A stretch of DNA of 64,000 bases from Verrucomicrobiota bacterium (lineage in GTDB: Bacteria; Verrucomicrobiota; Verrucomicrobiia; Limisphaerales; UBA1319). Each line of letters begins with the position of its first letter. Within the stretch, counting starts at the first letter, position 1. Under the pieces are notes generated by a model. That model was not told the origin of the DNA. It saw only the letters and a list, made by a program, of their open reading frames with translations, and did no database searches. The stretch is taken from NCBI GenBank assembly GCA_022711435.1, contig JAKLFB010000020.1:1-64000 (forward strand), written 5' to 3'. A program made the translations under genes and the position numbers. Shown in pieces: positions 53,186 to 62,170 of this stretch.

Positions 53186-54384
53186 GTGCGCCCAAGGGAT
53201 GGAGTTGGGCGGTTCTGGGCGACTTGGTTGAAGTGAACCGTGAAACGCTGAGCGAGGCTTGTGACCCGAAGAGGGAATTCTATTATCTGGATCTGGGCTG
53301 CATTGAGGAGGGGCGCATTTCGCTGCCCACCTCGCGAATCACCTTTCGGGAGGCACCGTTGCGGGCGCGGCGATTGTTCGAGACTGGCGATGTTCTCATG
53401 GCAGCCGTGCGGCCGCAGTTGGGTGGGCATGGCTATGTCGGATTCCATGCTAAGGCTTATGTGTGCTCCACGGGTTTTGCGGTGCTGCATCCTAGGAAGG
53501 GAGTGCTGGGGCGATTTGTTTTCCAGACGCTGTTCTCTCCGTGGACGAGAAGGCAATACGGGTGGCTGACGGCTGGATCGAGCTACCCGGCCTTGAACCC
53601 CACGCAGGTGGCGGAACTTGAGGTTCTCGCTCCGCCAGGGCCTGAGCAGGAAAAAATCGCTGAGATCTTGGACTGCTGGGACGCGGCGATAGTGAAAATT
53701 GAGGGCCGTGGACGACTTGCTAAAGAGCGTAAGGTCGGGCTTATGCAGGCCCTGCTCAGTGGAAGGAGGACATTCCCGGAGCTCAGAGGGCAGCGTTGGC
53801 GCTCGGTTCGAGTTGGAGCTCTGTTGGAGGAGCGTGATCGATATGTGGAGTGGAGTGACGATGAGCGGTACCGATTTGCGAGCATCCGTCGCCGGTCCGG
53901 TGGGCTCTTCGACCGTGGCACGTTTTTCGGTCGCGAGGTCAAAACGAAGGTGCTCAAGCTGCTCAAGGCGGGCGACTTCGTGATCTCCAAGCGGCAGGTC
54001 GTTCATGGAGCGTGGGCGATGGTGACCAAGGCGTTCGAGGGCTTCGGCGTTTCTGACGAATACGACGTGTTGGTGAATCGTGACCCGACGGTCCTGGACA
54101 TGCGATTCTTCAACTACCTGTCGCAGACGCGGCGGCTTTGGCACATGGCGTATCTGGCTTCGAACGGCGTCCATATCGAGAAGCTGATCTTCGATTTCGA
54201 CGACTTCGCTAAGGAGAAGATCAAAATTCCGGCGAGTCTTGCTGAGCAGGCAAGAATCGCTGACGTGCTGGAAGCCTGCGACCGGGAAACTGAGCTGCTG
54301 GAAAAGCAGCTTGCCGCGCTAAAGGAACAGAAGCGCGGGCTAATGCAGAAACTGCTGACGGGAGAGGTCCGGGTGAAATGCTGA
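53182..54384 (+). CDS. hsdS: Type I restriction-modification specificity subunit HsdS
   Basis: 400 residues, two target-recognition domains: the first in residues about 1-160 (begins APKGWSWAVLGDLVEVNRE; PALNPTQVAELEVLAPP marks the end), the second about 205-360 (RSVRVGALLEERDRYVEWSD ... HIEKLIFDFDDFAKEKIKIP). Conserved helices follow each (EQEKIAEILDCWDAAI and EQARIADVLEACDRETELLE, then GLMQKLLTGEVRV). Defines the bipartite DNA target for HsdM and HsdR. Translationally coupled to hsdM. Confidence 0.95.
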   Translation: MSAPKGWSWAVLGDLVEVNRETLSEACDPKREFYYLDLGCIEEGRISLPTSRITFREAPLRARRLFETGDVLMAAVRPQLGGHGYVGFHAKAYVCSTGFAVLHPRKGVLGRFVFQTLFSPWTRRQYGWLTAGSSYPALNPTQVAELEVLAPPGPEQEKIAEILDCWDAAIVKIEGRGRLAKERKVGLMQALLSGRRTFPELRGQRWRSVRVGALLEERDRYVEWSDDERYRFASIRRRSGGLFDRGTFFGREVKTKVLKLLKAGDFVISKRQVVHGAWAMVTKAFEGFGVSDEYDVLVNRDPTVLDMRFFNYLSQTRRLWHMAYLASNGVHIEKLIFDFDDFAKEKIKIPASLAEQARIADVLEACDRETELLEKQLAALKEQKRGLMQKLLTGEVRVKC

Positions 54385-55349
54385 TTGGGGAGGGAGCCTA
54401 TGACTAACGCCGCCACACATTATCAAACGAGTTTCCGGGTGCAGAGCCCGGACGCCGACACGTTCATGCGGGTGAAGGCCATTATCTATGGCTGGGTGCT
54501 GGAGAAGGAGGGCGACTGAATTGTGCGGGAGAAGAAGGGTGATTTCTTTTTCCGGTGCGAGTGGGCGAACCTGTACCTGACCCGCTCGATGATTGAGACC
54601 TGCACACTGCTGACGGAGGCCGGCGATGCCTGGGCGATGCACTACATGGAGCTGGACAAGGGATGCGGCCGGCAGCGGTATTGGTACACCGACATCGGAG
54701 TGAAGAGGCACGGGGAGGATGTGGTGGTATCGGTGCATACCTCGTATGCCCGGAACACGGAACACTTGAGCGGCGATCGAGCCGAGCCGGCGCCGACGGT
54801 GCCGAAGGTGGTGCGGTACCTGTTGCGTGGGAACAAGGCGTATTGCGGGCGGCCGGAGTTCCGGCTGATCGAGAAGCCTTTGAGGTTCGACACCGTTGGC
54901 CAGGGCAAGGTGCTGGCAGAGTTCATCGCGTCGCCGGAGCGGCGGTACCCGCTGATTGTGTTCAACGGCAGCGGCGAGGCGCAGGTCAAAGAGGCTCGGA
55001 AGCTGGCATGGGATGTGGCGGGCAAGAGCCAGGTGGTGATCGTGGCCACGAACCAGGATTTAGTAGCGAAGCTGGCGGGCCGGGCGTTTCCGCGGCTGGT
55101 GATCACCGAGAATGCGTTGAGGATCGCGGAGGACTTTCACGATTGCCGGTGCGTGGAGGAGGCCTGGGAGATTCTGCGCCACCTGCAATCGTGCATGTGG
55201 GGGCTGAAACATGTAGGCATGAGAACAGGAGCCAACAGAGGGAACGGAGGGGGAATCGACCAATGGGATGCAATGGACGGATGGGGTGTTGCCAGTGAGG
55301 GACACCGGGGTGGGGCGGAAACCGGGGTATCGAATAATTGTCAGCGGTT

Positions 55350-55379
55350 GTTGACACGTTGTCAGTCAACTAATAGAGT
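55350..55379 (+). promoter_or_regulatory. Promoter with palindromic operator ahead of the AbiF-like gene
   Basis: TTGACA (55351-55356), 17-bp spacer, TAGAGT (55374-55379, 4 of 6 matches). Two nested inverted repeats overlap the -35: TGACA-CGT-TGTCA (55352-55364) and GTTGAC-N9-GTCAAC (55350-55370). Transcription would start near 55386, directly at the predicted small RNA. Confidence 0.6.
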
Positions 55380-55385
55380 GTGTTT

Positions 55386-55441
55386 AACAAACCCGTCACG
55401 CCTCTCGTCAGATCGGCGCACCAGGACGGGTGCTCTTTTTT
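55386..55441 (+). ncRNA. Putative small RNA/attenuator ending in an intrinsic terminator, upstream of the AbiF-like gene
   Basis: The leader folds as ACCCGTC (55391-55397) pairing with GACGGGT (55425-55431), enclosing CGCC/GGCG (55399-55402 with 55415-55418), and is followed by GCTCTTTTTT. This is an intrinsic terminator placed about 14 nt before the GTG of the HEPN gene and directly after its promoter, so most transcripts should end as a roughly 55-nt RNA. AbiF-type HEPN toxins have been reported to associate with a conserved non-coding RNA antitoxin; this layout fits, but the assignment is inference. Confidence 0.5.
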
Positions 55442-55454
55442 CGGGGGGGCTCGC

Positions 55455-56387
55455 GTGAAATTCAGCAAGCCGCCCCTGACCCTCTCACAGCAACTCGCCA
55501 AGTGGCAATCCCGAGGCCTTGTCGTGGCTGATACGGCCAAGGCGCTGCATTATCTCAAGTTCATTGGGTATTACCGATTTTCAGCGTACACGCTTCCATT
55601 TCAGGATCCGGCCCACCACGACAAGCATTTCAGGTCGGGAACGACATTTGAACAGGTGCTGGAGCTTTATGTGTTTGACCGGGAACTGCGGCTGTTGGTT
55701 TTGGACGCTATCGAGCGGGCGGAGGTGGCAGTGCGGACCTGCCTGGTGAACGAGATGAGCACAAGGCACGGGGCCCATTGGTTCATCGAGGCGCGGCATT
55801 TTGGCGGGCGATTTGATCACAACAGGTTTCTGGACAAGATCGACAAGGAGCTGGGAATTGCGGCGGGGGCGAGGAGACCGAGCCGGCAGCACAGCGAGGT
55901 TTTCATCAACCATTATTACGCGAAGTACACCAGCCCGGACCTGCCGCCGGGGTGGATGGTGTTTGAGGTGCTGCCGCTGGGGACGATGTCGCTGGTGCTG
56001 GCGAACCTGGCGAATGTGTCGGACCGAAAAGCGGTGGCGCTGCCGTTCGGGATTGATGAGCAGGTCCTGACAAGCTGGCTGCATTGCCTGAGCTACATCC
56101 GGAACGTGTGCGCGCATCACAGCCGACTTTGGAACCGGCAATTGGTGATCAAGCCGCTGGTGGCGAAGAAACATGCGGCCCTGGTGCCGGTGCGGGACCG
56201 GTTTTATGCGGTAGCGGTAATGTTGCATTACATGCTGGGGCTGACCGCGCCGAAATCGAGCTGGCATGAACGGCTGGCTCGGCTGGTCGATGGGCAGCCG
56301 GCGGGGAACTTGCGGGTAATGGGTTTTCCGGCTGGGTGGAAAGCCGTTCCGTTCTGGGGGTTTAGCACGGAGGATTTTGCAATATGA
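55455..56387 (+). CDS. Abi_2/AbiF-like HEPN-domain abortive-infection protein
   Basis: 310 residues from GTG 55455, the only start downstream of the terminator that keeps the family N-terminus KFSKPPLTLSQQLAKWQSRG. Family hallmarks: HYLKFIGYYRFSAYTLPFQ, VLELYVFDRELRLLVLDAIE, and the HEPN ribonuclease motif R-x4-H at residues 216-221 (LSYIRNVCAHHSRLWN). Proteins of this family (AbiD/AbiF) are RNase-type toxins that abort phage infection. Its stop overlaps the HsdR start (ATGA), so it is embedded in the restriction operon and may be coupled to HsdR translation. Acts in the cytoplasm on RNA (family knowledge). Confidence 0.88.
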   Translation: MKFSKPPLTLSQQLAKWQSRGLVVADTAKALHYLKFIGYYRFSAYTLPFQDPAHHDKHFRSGTTFEQVLELYVFDRELRLLVLDAIERAEVAVRTCLVNEMSTRHGAHWFIEARHFGGRFDHNRFLDKIDKELGIAAGARRPSRQHSEVFINHYYAKYTSPDLPPGWMVFEVLPLGTMSLVLANLANVSDRKAVALPFGIDEQVLTSWLHCLSYIRNVCAHHSRLWNRQLVIKPLVAKKHAALVPVRDRFYAVAVMLHYMLGLTAPKSSWHERLARLVDGQPAGNLRVMGFPAGWKAVPFWGFSTEDFAI

Positions 56388-59300
56388 GCGCACCATCGTT
56401 TCAGGAGGACCATATTTCGCAGGTGCCGGCGCTGCAGCTATTGCAGAACCTGGGGTTCACCTACCTGCGGCCACAGGAGGTGTATCTGGAGCGGAAGGGA
56501 AAGCTGAGCAACGTGCTGCTGGAGGGCATCTTGGCGGACCAGTTGAAGCGGCTGAACCGGGTACGGTACCGTGGGAAGGAGCAGGAATTCACCGAAGCCA
56601 GCATTCAGTCGGCGATCCAGAGCTTGAAGGATGTGGGGTTCGACGGGCTGGTGCGGACCAGCGAGCAGATTTATGACCTGCTGAGCCTGGGCAAGGCGCT
56701 CGAGCAAACCATTGAAATCCCGGAGACCTCGGGCGGGACGCCCGTGGCACTGGCAGGCGAGGACGCCTACCCCACGCCCGAACGCAGGTCGGACACGAAG
56801 AGCTTCACGTTACAGTACATCGATTGGCGGAACCCGTCGAACAACGTGTTTCACGTCGTCGAGGAGTTCGAAGTGGAGCGGTCAGGGAGCAAGGAGCTGT
56901 GCCGGCCGGACATTGTGCTGTTCGTGAACGGGATTCCGCTGGGGGTGATTGAGTGCAAGCAGCCGGTGGCAGGCGGGAAAGATCTGCTGCCGCAGGCCAT
57001 TTCGCAGCATATCCGCAATCAGGCGGATGATTACATCCCGAGGCTGTTCACGTATGCGCAGTTGCTGGTTGGGTTGTCGAAAAATGAAGCGTCCTACGGG
57101 ACCACCGCGACGGCGGCGAAGTTCTGGTCGCACTGGCGGGAGCTGGAGGGGAGCCGAGAGAAGGATCTGGAAGCAGTGGTCGGGGCAGTGGTAAATCGGT
57201 CGCTGACCCGGGCACAGAAAGCGAAGCTGTTCGCCGACCGGTTCGGCTATGTGCGGACGTATTTCGATGAGCTGGAGGCACAGCCGCGGCAGGTAACGGA
57301 GCAGGACAAGGCGCTTTATTGCGTGTGCCGGCCGGAACGGCTGCTGGACCTGGCCTGGCGTTTTATCGTCTATGACGCGGGGGAAAAGAAGATCGCGCGG
57401 TACCAGCAGTATTTCACGGTGAAGAGCATCGTGGAGCGTGTGAAGAGGGTGGGAACCGACGGACGGCGACTGGGGGGCGTGGTCTGGCATACGCAAGGAT
57501 CGGGCAAATCGCTGACGATGGTGATGCTGGCGAAGTCGCTGGCACTCGAGACGGAGATTGTGGGGCCGCGATTGCTGCTGGTGACGGACCGGATTGACCT
57601 GGACGAGCAGATCAAGAAGACGTTTCACCAGTGCGGGCTGGAGCCGGTGCAGGCATTGACGGGCAAGCATCTGGCGCGGCTGATCACGGAGAAAAAGGCG
57701 GCGGTGATGACTACGGTGCTGGACAAGTTCGACGCCGCGCTGAAGGCGGGAGAATTCAAGGATGAATCGCCGAACCTGTTTGTACTGGTGGATGAGAGCC
57801 ACCGGAGCGTGTACGGCGAGGCCGGGGCGCAGATCGAGAAGGTGATGCCGAAGGCGTGTTTCATCGGGTTCACCGGCACGCCACTGATGAAGCGGGAGAA
57901 GAACACGGCCCAGCGGTTTGGCGGCATTATCCTGCCGGCATACACCATTGACCAGGCGGTGAAGGACAAGGCGGTGGTGCCGCTGCTGTATGAAGGCCGG
58001 CACGCTTTGCAGGAGGTGCAGGAGAGGGCCATCGACAAGTGGTTCAAGGTGGCGACGGCGGAACTGAATGACGCCCAGCGGGCGGACCTGAAGCGGAAGT
58101 TCTCCACGGCCGACCAACTGAACAAGGCGCAGAGCAGGATTTACGTGGTGGCCTATGACATCAAGGAGCATTACGTCCAAAACTGGCAGAGGACCGGGTT
58201 CAAGGCGCAGCTTACGGCGCCGGATAAGGCGACGGCGATCAAGTTCAAGAAGTACCTGGATGAATTTGGCGGCGTGACGTCGGAGGCGCTGATTTCCGGA
58301 CCGGACACGCGGGAGGGGAATGACGATGTGTATAACGTCGGGAAGGAGGAGGTGCAGGCGTTCTGGAAAGTGATGATAGCGAAATTTGGGAATGAGAAGG
58401 CCTATAACCGGCAGCTCATCAATTCGTTCAAGCACGGGCCGGAACCGGAGATCATCATCGTGGTGGACAAGCTGCTGACCGGCTTCGACGCGCCCCGTAA
58501 CACGGTGCTATATGTATGCCGGTCGCTGAAGGAGCACACGCTGCTCCAGGCGATTGCGCGCGTGAATCGTCTGTGGGAAGGGAAGGACTTTGGCTACGTG
58601 GTGGATTATTACGGCGTAATCCAGGAGTTGGACGAGGCGATGGACCTGTATGCCTCGCTGCCGGATTACGACAAGGAGGATGTTGAGGGGGCGTTGGCGG
58701 ACATTGCGGACGTAGCTGAGCAGGTGCCGCAACGGCATTCGGAGCTGGTGGACGTTTTCAAGGGGGTGAAGAACAAGCTCGACGAGGAGGAGTACGAGCG
58801 GGTGCTGGCGGACGAGGAGCTGCGGCAGAAGTTTTACGAAAAGCTGAACGGCTTCCATCGGGTCCTGGGTGTGGCGCTGTCGAGCAGCCATTTCCTGCGG
58901 GAGACGCCGGAGAAGAAGATCAAACGCTACAAGGATGACCTGGCGTTCTACATGAAGCTGCGGGCGGCAGTGAAGAAGCGCTATGCCGAGGAAATCGATT
59001 ACAGGGAATACGAGGCCAAGGTGCAGAAGCTGGTGGACACGCACGTGATGGCGAACGAGGTCTGCAAGATCACGGAGCTGGTGAGCATCTTCGAGCGGGA
59101 GAAATTCAAGGCCGAGGTGGAGAAGCTGGAGGGCGTGGGATCGAGAGCTGACACCATCGCCCACCGGACGGAGCGGACCATCACGGAGAAGATGGACGAT
59201 GACCCAGTGTTTTATCGGCGATTCTCGAAGATCCTGGAGGAGGCGATCGCGGCGTATCGGGACAGGAGGATTAGCGAGGCCGAATACCTGAAGCGGGCCA

Positions 59301-59662
59301 CCGAGGTGATGGAAGCCGTGGTGACGCGGACGGGGGACAACCTGCCGCCGGTGCTGCGGCATCGCGATGTGGCCAAGGCCTTTTATGGGGTGGTGAACGA
59401 GGTGCTGGGTCGGTTGTCGGTGGCCGAGGACGCGCTGCCGTGCCTGGCCGCCGATGTGGCGGTGCGGATTGACGATGCGATCCAGTCGAAGGTCGGCGTG
59501 GACTGGCGGACGAACATGGACCGGCAGAACGAGATGCGGAATGCGATTGACGATCTGCTCTATGAAGTGAAGTCGGAGCATGGACTCGCGCTGACCGTGG
59601 AGGACATGGACACGATTATCGAGCGGACGCTGGATATCGCGAAGAACAGGTATGCCAGGTAG
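56384..59662 (+). CDS. hsdR: Type I restriction endonuclease subunit HsdR
   Basis: 1092 residues, the restriction and translocation motor. The N-terminal nuclease domain has CRPDIVLFVNGIPLGVIECK at about 173-191 (D...E-x-K catalytic pattern). SF2 helicase domains follow with Walker A HTQGSGKS near 370 and motif II VDESHRS near 469, then FIGFTGTPLMKRE and a C-terminal motif VDKLLTGFDAP. A helical C-terminal region binds the methyltransferase. Start overlaps the AbiF-like stop. Together with HsdM and HsdS it makes a complete type I system. Confidence 0.96.
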   Translation: MSAPSFQEDHISQVPALQLLQNLGFTYLRPQEVYLERKGKLSNVLLEGILADQLKRLNRVRYRGKEQEFTEASIQSAIQSLKDVGFDGLVRTSEQIYDLLSLGKALEQTIEIPETSGGTPVALAGEDAYPTPERRSDTKSFTLQYIDWRNPSNNVFHVVEEFEVERSGSKELCRPDIVLFVNGIPLGVIECKQPVAGGKDLLPQAISQHIRNQADDYIPRLFTYAQLLVGLSKNEASYGTTATAAKFWSHWRELEGSREKDLEAVVGAVVNRSLTRAQKAKLFADRFGYVRTYFDELEAQPRQVTEQDKALYCVCRPERLLDLAWRFIVYDAGEKKIARYQQYFTVKSIVERVKRVGTDGRRLGGVVWHTQGSGKSLTMVMLAKSLALETEIVGPRLLLVTDRIDLDEQIKKTFHQCGLEPVQALTGKHLARLITEKKAAVMTTVLDKFDAALKAGEFKDESPNLFVLVDESHRSVYGEAGAQIEKVMPKACFIGFTGTPLMKREKNTAQRFGGIILPAYTIDQAVKDKAVVPLLYEGRHALQEVQERAIDKWFKVATAELNDAQRADLKRKFSTADQLNKAQSRIYVVAYDIKEHYVQNWQRTGFKAQLTAPDKATAIKFKKYLDEFGGVTSEALISGPDTREGNDDVYNVGKEEVQAFWKVMIAKFGNEKAYNRQLINSFKHGPEPEIIIVVDKLLTGFDAPRNTVLYVCRSLKEHTLLQAIARVNRLWEGKDFGYVVDYYGVIQELDEAMDLYASLPDYDKEDVEGALADIADVAEQVPQRHSELVDVFKGVKNKLDEEEYERVLADEELRQKFYEKLNGFHRVLGVALSSSHFLRETPEKKIKRYKDDLAFYMKLRAAVKKRYAEEIDYREYEAKVQKLVDTHVMANEVCKITELVSIFEREKFKAEVEKLEGVGSRADTIAHRTERTITEKMDDDPVFYRRFSKILEEAIAAYRDRRISEAEYLKRATEVMEAVVTRTGDNLPPVLRHRDVAKAFYGVVNEVLGRLSVAEDALPCLAADVAVRIDDAIQSKVGVDWRTNMDRQNEMRNAIDDLLYEVKSEHGLALTVEDMDTIIERTLDIAKNRYAR

Positions 59663-59672
59663 TTGAGGATTG

Positions 59673-60542
59673 ATGGTAAACGACTTACAGAAGGGTACCA
59701 AGGAAACAAAGGCGCTGCCGGAGGTGCATGAGGTCGCGTTCGGCGCGAGGCCGATCCGGTTCGTGGTGAAGCGGACGGCGCGGCGGACGCTGGCGATCAC
59801 GGTGAAACCAGACACGTCGGTGGTGGTGACGGCGCCGCGCGGTGCGGGCGTCGAGGCGATTAAGGCGCGGGTGCGGAAGAGGGCGATGTGGGTCCGGCGA
59901 CAGCAGGAATATTTCTCGCGGTTTCTGCCTGAGCTGCCGCCGCGGCGGTATGTGAGCGGGGAGACGCACCGCTATCTCGGCCGGCAATATCGGCTGAAGG
60001 TGGTGGACGGACCGGGTGAGGTGGCCAGACTTCGGGGCAGGTTCATCTGGGTGGAGACGAAGGGGAATGGTGAGAGCGGACGCATCCGGCGGTTGGTCAA
60101 TACGTGGTATGCGCTGCACGCAAAAGAGAGATTTGCGCGGAGTCTGGTCGAGTGTCTGGCCCGGTTTCAAGGCCGCGTGGTGGCGCCTGAGCTGCGGCTC
60201 AGACGGATGCCTAAGCGTTGGGGGAGTTGGACGCGACGAGGTGTGATCTACTTGAATCCAGAGCTGATTCTCGCGCCGGCAACGTGTATTGATTATGTGG
60301 TGACGCACGAATTGTGTCACCTGGTGCATGGCGCGCATGGGCAAGTGTTCTACGGACTGCTGGGGAGGGTCATGCCTGACTGGCAGGAGCGGAAAGAGCG
60401 GTTGGAGCGGGCTGGGGCGGAGACGGGGGCGGAGGGCTGGCGGGCTTGTGGAGCATCAGGCGCGGAAGGAACAGGCGGATCTTTATCCCGACGTATGCCA
60501 AGCCGACTCTCGGCTATTTGTGATCCAGAGTCAGCGCGGTGA
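59673..60542 (+). CDS. YgjP-like zinc metallopeptidase (M48-type) of the RM locus
   Basis: 289 residues. The YgjP/DUF45 core is seen in FVVKRTARRTLAITVKPD, RYLGRQYRLKV, RMPKRWGSW, VIYLNPEL and the zinc motif VVTHELCHLVHGAHG (HExxH near residue 212). Homologues often follow hsdR. The family normally ends shortly after the motif RKERLER; here 45 extra residues, rich in Gly, Ala and Arg, follow, so the 3' end may have been shifted. Start ATG 59673 is preferred to TTG 59670. Function in restriction loci is not established. Confidence 0.8.
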   Translation: MVNDLQKGTKETKALPEVHEVAFGARPIRFVVKRTARRTLAITVKPDTSVVVTAPRGAGVEAIKARVRKRAMWVRRQQEYFSRFLPELPPRRYVSGETHRYLGRQYRLKVVDGPGEVARLRGRFIWVETKGNGESGRIRRLVNTWYALHAKERFARSLVECLARFQGRVVAPELRLRRMPKRWGSWTRRGVIYLNPELILAPATCIDYVVTHELCHLVHGAHGQVFYGLLGRVMPDWQERKERLERAGAETGAEGWRACGASGAEGTGGSLSRRMPSRLSAICDPESAR

Positions 60543-60633
60543 CGAAGCCCTGCTGTATCTCGAAATCTTCTGGCGCAACGGCCGCTGGGACCTCCTGCTC
60601 CCTCGCACCGCCTTCAACCCTGCAAGAAACTGA
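60448..60633 (+). CDS. Possible 61-aa hypothetical protein overlapping the metallopeptidase 3' end
   Basis: GTG-initiated frame reading VEHQARKEQADLYPDVCQAD and RWDLLLPRTAFNPARN. Protein-like content, unlike the overlapping tail of the metallopeptidase frame, suggests that the real coding in 60450-60633 is this frame. It could be a small gene or the C-terminus of another gene fused out of frame. No family recognised. Confidence 0.3.
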   Translation: MEHQARKEQADLYPDVCQADSRLFVIQSQRGDEALLYLEIFWRNGRWDLLLPRTAFNPARN

Positions 60634-60697
60634 GCTGCACCCGGCTCATCGGCTCGTCGAGGGACAGCGAAAAGAACTTGACTGGAGGAGCGGGGAA

Positions 60698-62170
60698 ATG
60701 GCTTTTGAGGGATTGAAGCACGAGTCTATGGCAGAGCCTTGCGACATCAGCGCCGCGGTTTCCCCGGTCCCGGGCCAGGCAGGGGGCGAGTTCGAGCGCC
60801 AGCCGGTGCCCGCGACCCATTGGAAGGGATGGCGGAGCTTTCTGGGGATGTATGCCGGAGAGCATGTGGCGGGGACGGAATTCATGATCGGCTCGCTGTT
60901 CCTGGCGGCCGGGGTGAGCGCGTTCGATCTGCTGGTGGGGTTGCTGATCGGGAACGTGCTGGCGGTGTTGAGCTGGGCGCTGGTCTGCGCGCCGATTGCG
61001 ACCCGGGCGCGGACAACCCTCTACTATCAGCTCGAGAGGATCTGCGGGGAATGGCTGGTGACAGCGTACAATCTGGCCAACGGGATCCTGTTCTGCTTCC
61101 TGGCGGGCGCGATGATCACGGTGTCGGCGACGGCCGTGGGGGTGCCATTGGATCTGAGGATGCCGGGATTGAGCGACTGGCTGCCGACCGGGGCGGCGTG
61201 GGTTGTGACGGTGGCGGCGGTGGGGGCGGTGTTTTCGTTGGTGGCGGCCAAGGGGTACGACGCGGTGGCTCGCGTGGCCAACCTGTCGGCCCCGTGGATG
61301 ATCCTGGTGTTTCTCGCCTGCGGGATCGTATCGCTGCCGAGGCTGGGAGTGGATTCGCTCGGGGATTTTTGGGGAGTGGCGCGGGATCGGATATGGCCGG
61401 GGACGGATCCCTTGCCGGGCCAGTCGAAGTTCACCTTTTGGCACGTGGTGTTTTTCGCGTGGTTCTGCAATGCGGCAATGCACATGGGGATGGCGGATCT
61501 GTCGATCCTTCGATACGCGCGGCATTGGCGGCAAGGGTTCTGCTCGGCGGCGGGGATGTTTGTCGGGCACTACATGGCGTGGATATCGGCGTCGATGCTG
61601 TATGCGGTGCAGCTGGCTCGAGCGGGGTGGGACCCGAGCAAGCCGGCCCCGCCCGTGGCGCCGGGGCCGATGGCCTACGATGCGGTGGGGGTGGCCGGAT
61701 TGATCTGCGTGATCCTGGCGGGGTGGACGACGGCGAACCCGACGATCTACAGGGCGGGTCTGGCGTTTCAGGCGATCCGGCCGGGATCATCGCGGTTTGC
61801 GGTGACGCTGGTGGCGGGCGGGATTGCGACGCTGGGGGCGATCTTTCCGGCGCTGGTGATGAGGCTGCTGGATTTCGTGGGGCTCTACGGAACCATCTTG
61901 ATGCCGATGGGAGCGGTGGTGTTCGTGGATTTCTGGTTGATGCCGCGGCTGGGGATGAGCTCGTATTACGCGGAGAAGGCGGGGTTGAGGATCAACTGGG
62001 CAGCGGGGTGCGCGTGGGTGCTGGCGCTGGGGGTTTGCGCGCTGCTGAACTGGCAGGGCGGTGTGCAGGTGTTCTTTTTGGCAGGGCCGGGCTGGCTGGT
62101 CACGGGTGTGCTTTACCTCGCGTTCAGCCGCTGGTATCAGCGCCCTCAGCCGCGGGGGCAAAGACGATGA
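60698..62170 (+). CDS. NCS1-type (purine/cytosine permease-like) transporter
   Basis: Membrane transporter, 490 residues, about 12 TM segments. Start ATG 60698 with GGAGGAGCGGGGAA upstream. The conserved region WRSFLGMYAGEHVAGTEF opens TM1 and resembles nucleobase transporter NCS1 (CodB/AllP-like). LVAAKGYDAVARVANLSAPW, FFAWFCNAAMHMGMADLS and GWTTANPTIYRAGL (TM8) also fit. It should import a nucleobase, hydantoin or allantoin with a cation; the exact substrate is unclear. The stop overlaps the next start (ATGA). Confidence 0.85.
   Translation: MAFEGLKHESMAEPCDISAAVSPVPGQAGGEFERQPVPATHWKGWRSFLGMYAGEHVAGTEFMIGSLFLAAGVSAFDLLVGLLIGNVLAVLSWALVCAPIATRARTTLYYQLERICGEWLVTAYNLANGILFCFLAGAMITVSATAVGVPLDLRMPGLSDWLPTGAAWVVTVAAVGAVFSLVAAKGYDAVARVANLSAPWMILVFLACGIVSLPRLGVDSLGDFWGVARDRIWPGTDPLPGQSKFTFWHVVFFAWFCNAAMHMGMADLSILRYARHWRQGFCSAAGMFVGHYMAWISASMLYAVQLARAGWDPSKPAPPVAPGPMAYDAVGVAGLICVILAGWTTANPTIYRAGLAFQAIRPGSSRFAVTLVAGGIATLGAIFPALVMRLLDFVGLYGTILMPMGAVVFVDFWLMPRLGMSSYYAEKAGLRINWAAGCAWVLALGVCALLNWQGGVQVFFLAGPGWLVTGVLYLAFSRWYQRPQPRGQRR

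Larger units (their letters stand above)
54400..55458 (+). pseudogene. RM-associated hypothetical gene interrupted by an in-frame TGA
   Basis: From ATG 54400 the frame reads MTNAATHYQTSFRVQSPDAD ... GWVLEKEGD, stops at TGA 54517-54519, and continues in the same frame as IVREKKGDFFFRCEWANLY and YTDIGVKRHGEDVVVSVHTS for about 230 more residues. Both halves have normal codon use, so a single base change broke one gene of about 280-310 codons. After about base 55200 the sequence looks non-coding (short repeats of GGAT/GGGT), so the C-terminus may also be lost. I recognise the protein only as one occurring in restriction loci. Restart at GTG 54523 is possible. Confidence 0.6.

Noticed and set aside
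54517..54519. TGA as a selenocysteine codon
   Set aside because: No catalytic context and no SECIS-like stem is evident just downstream; a nonsense mutation in a locus with other broken genes is simpler.
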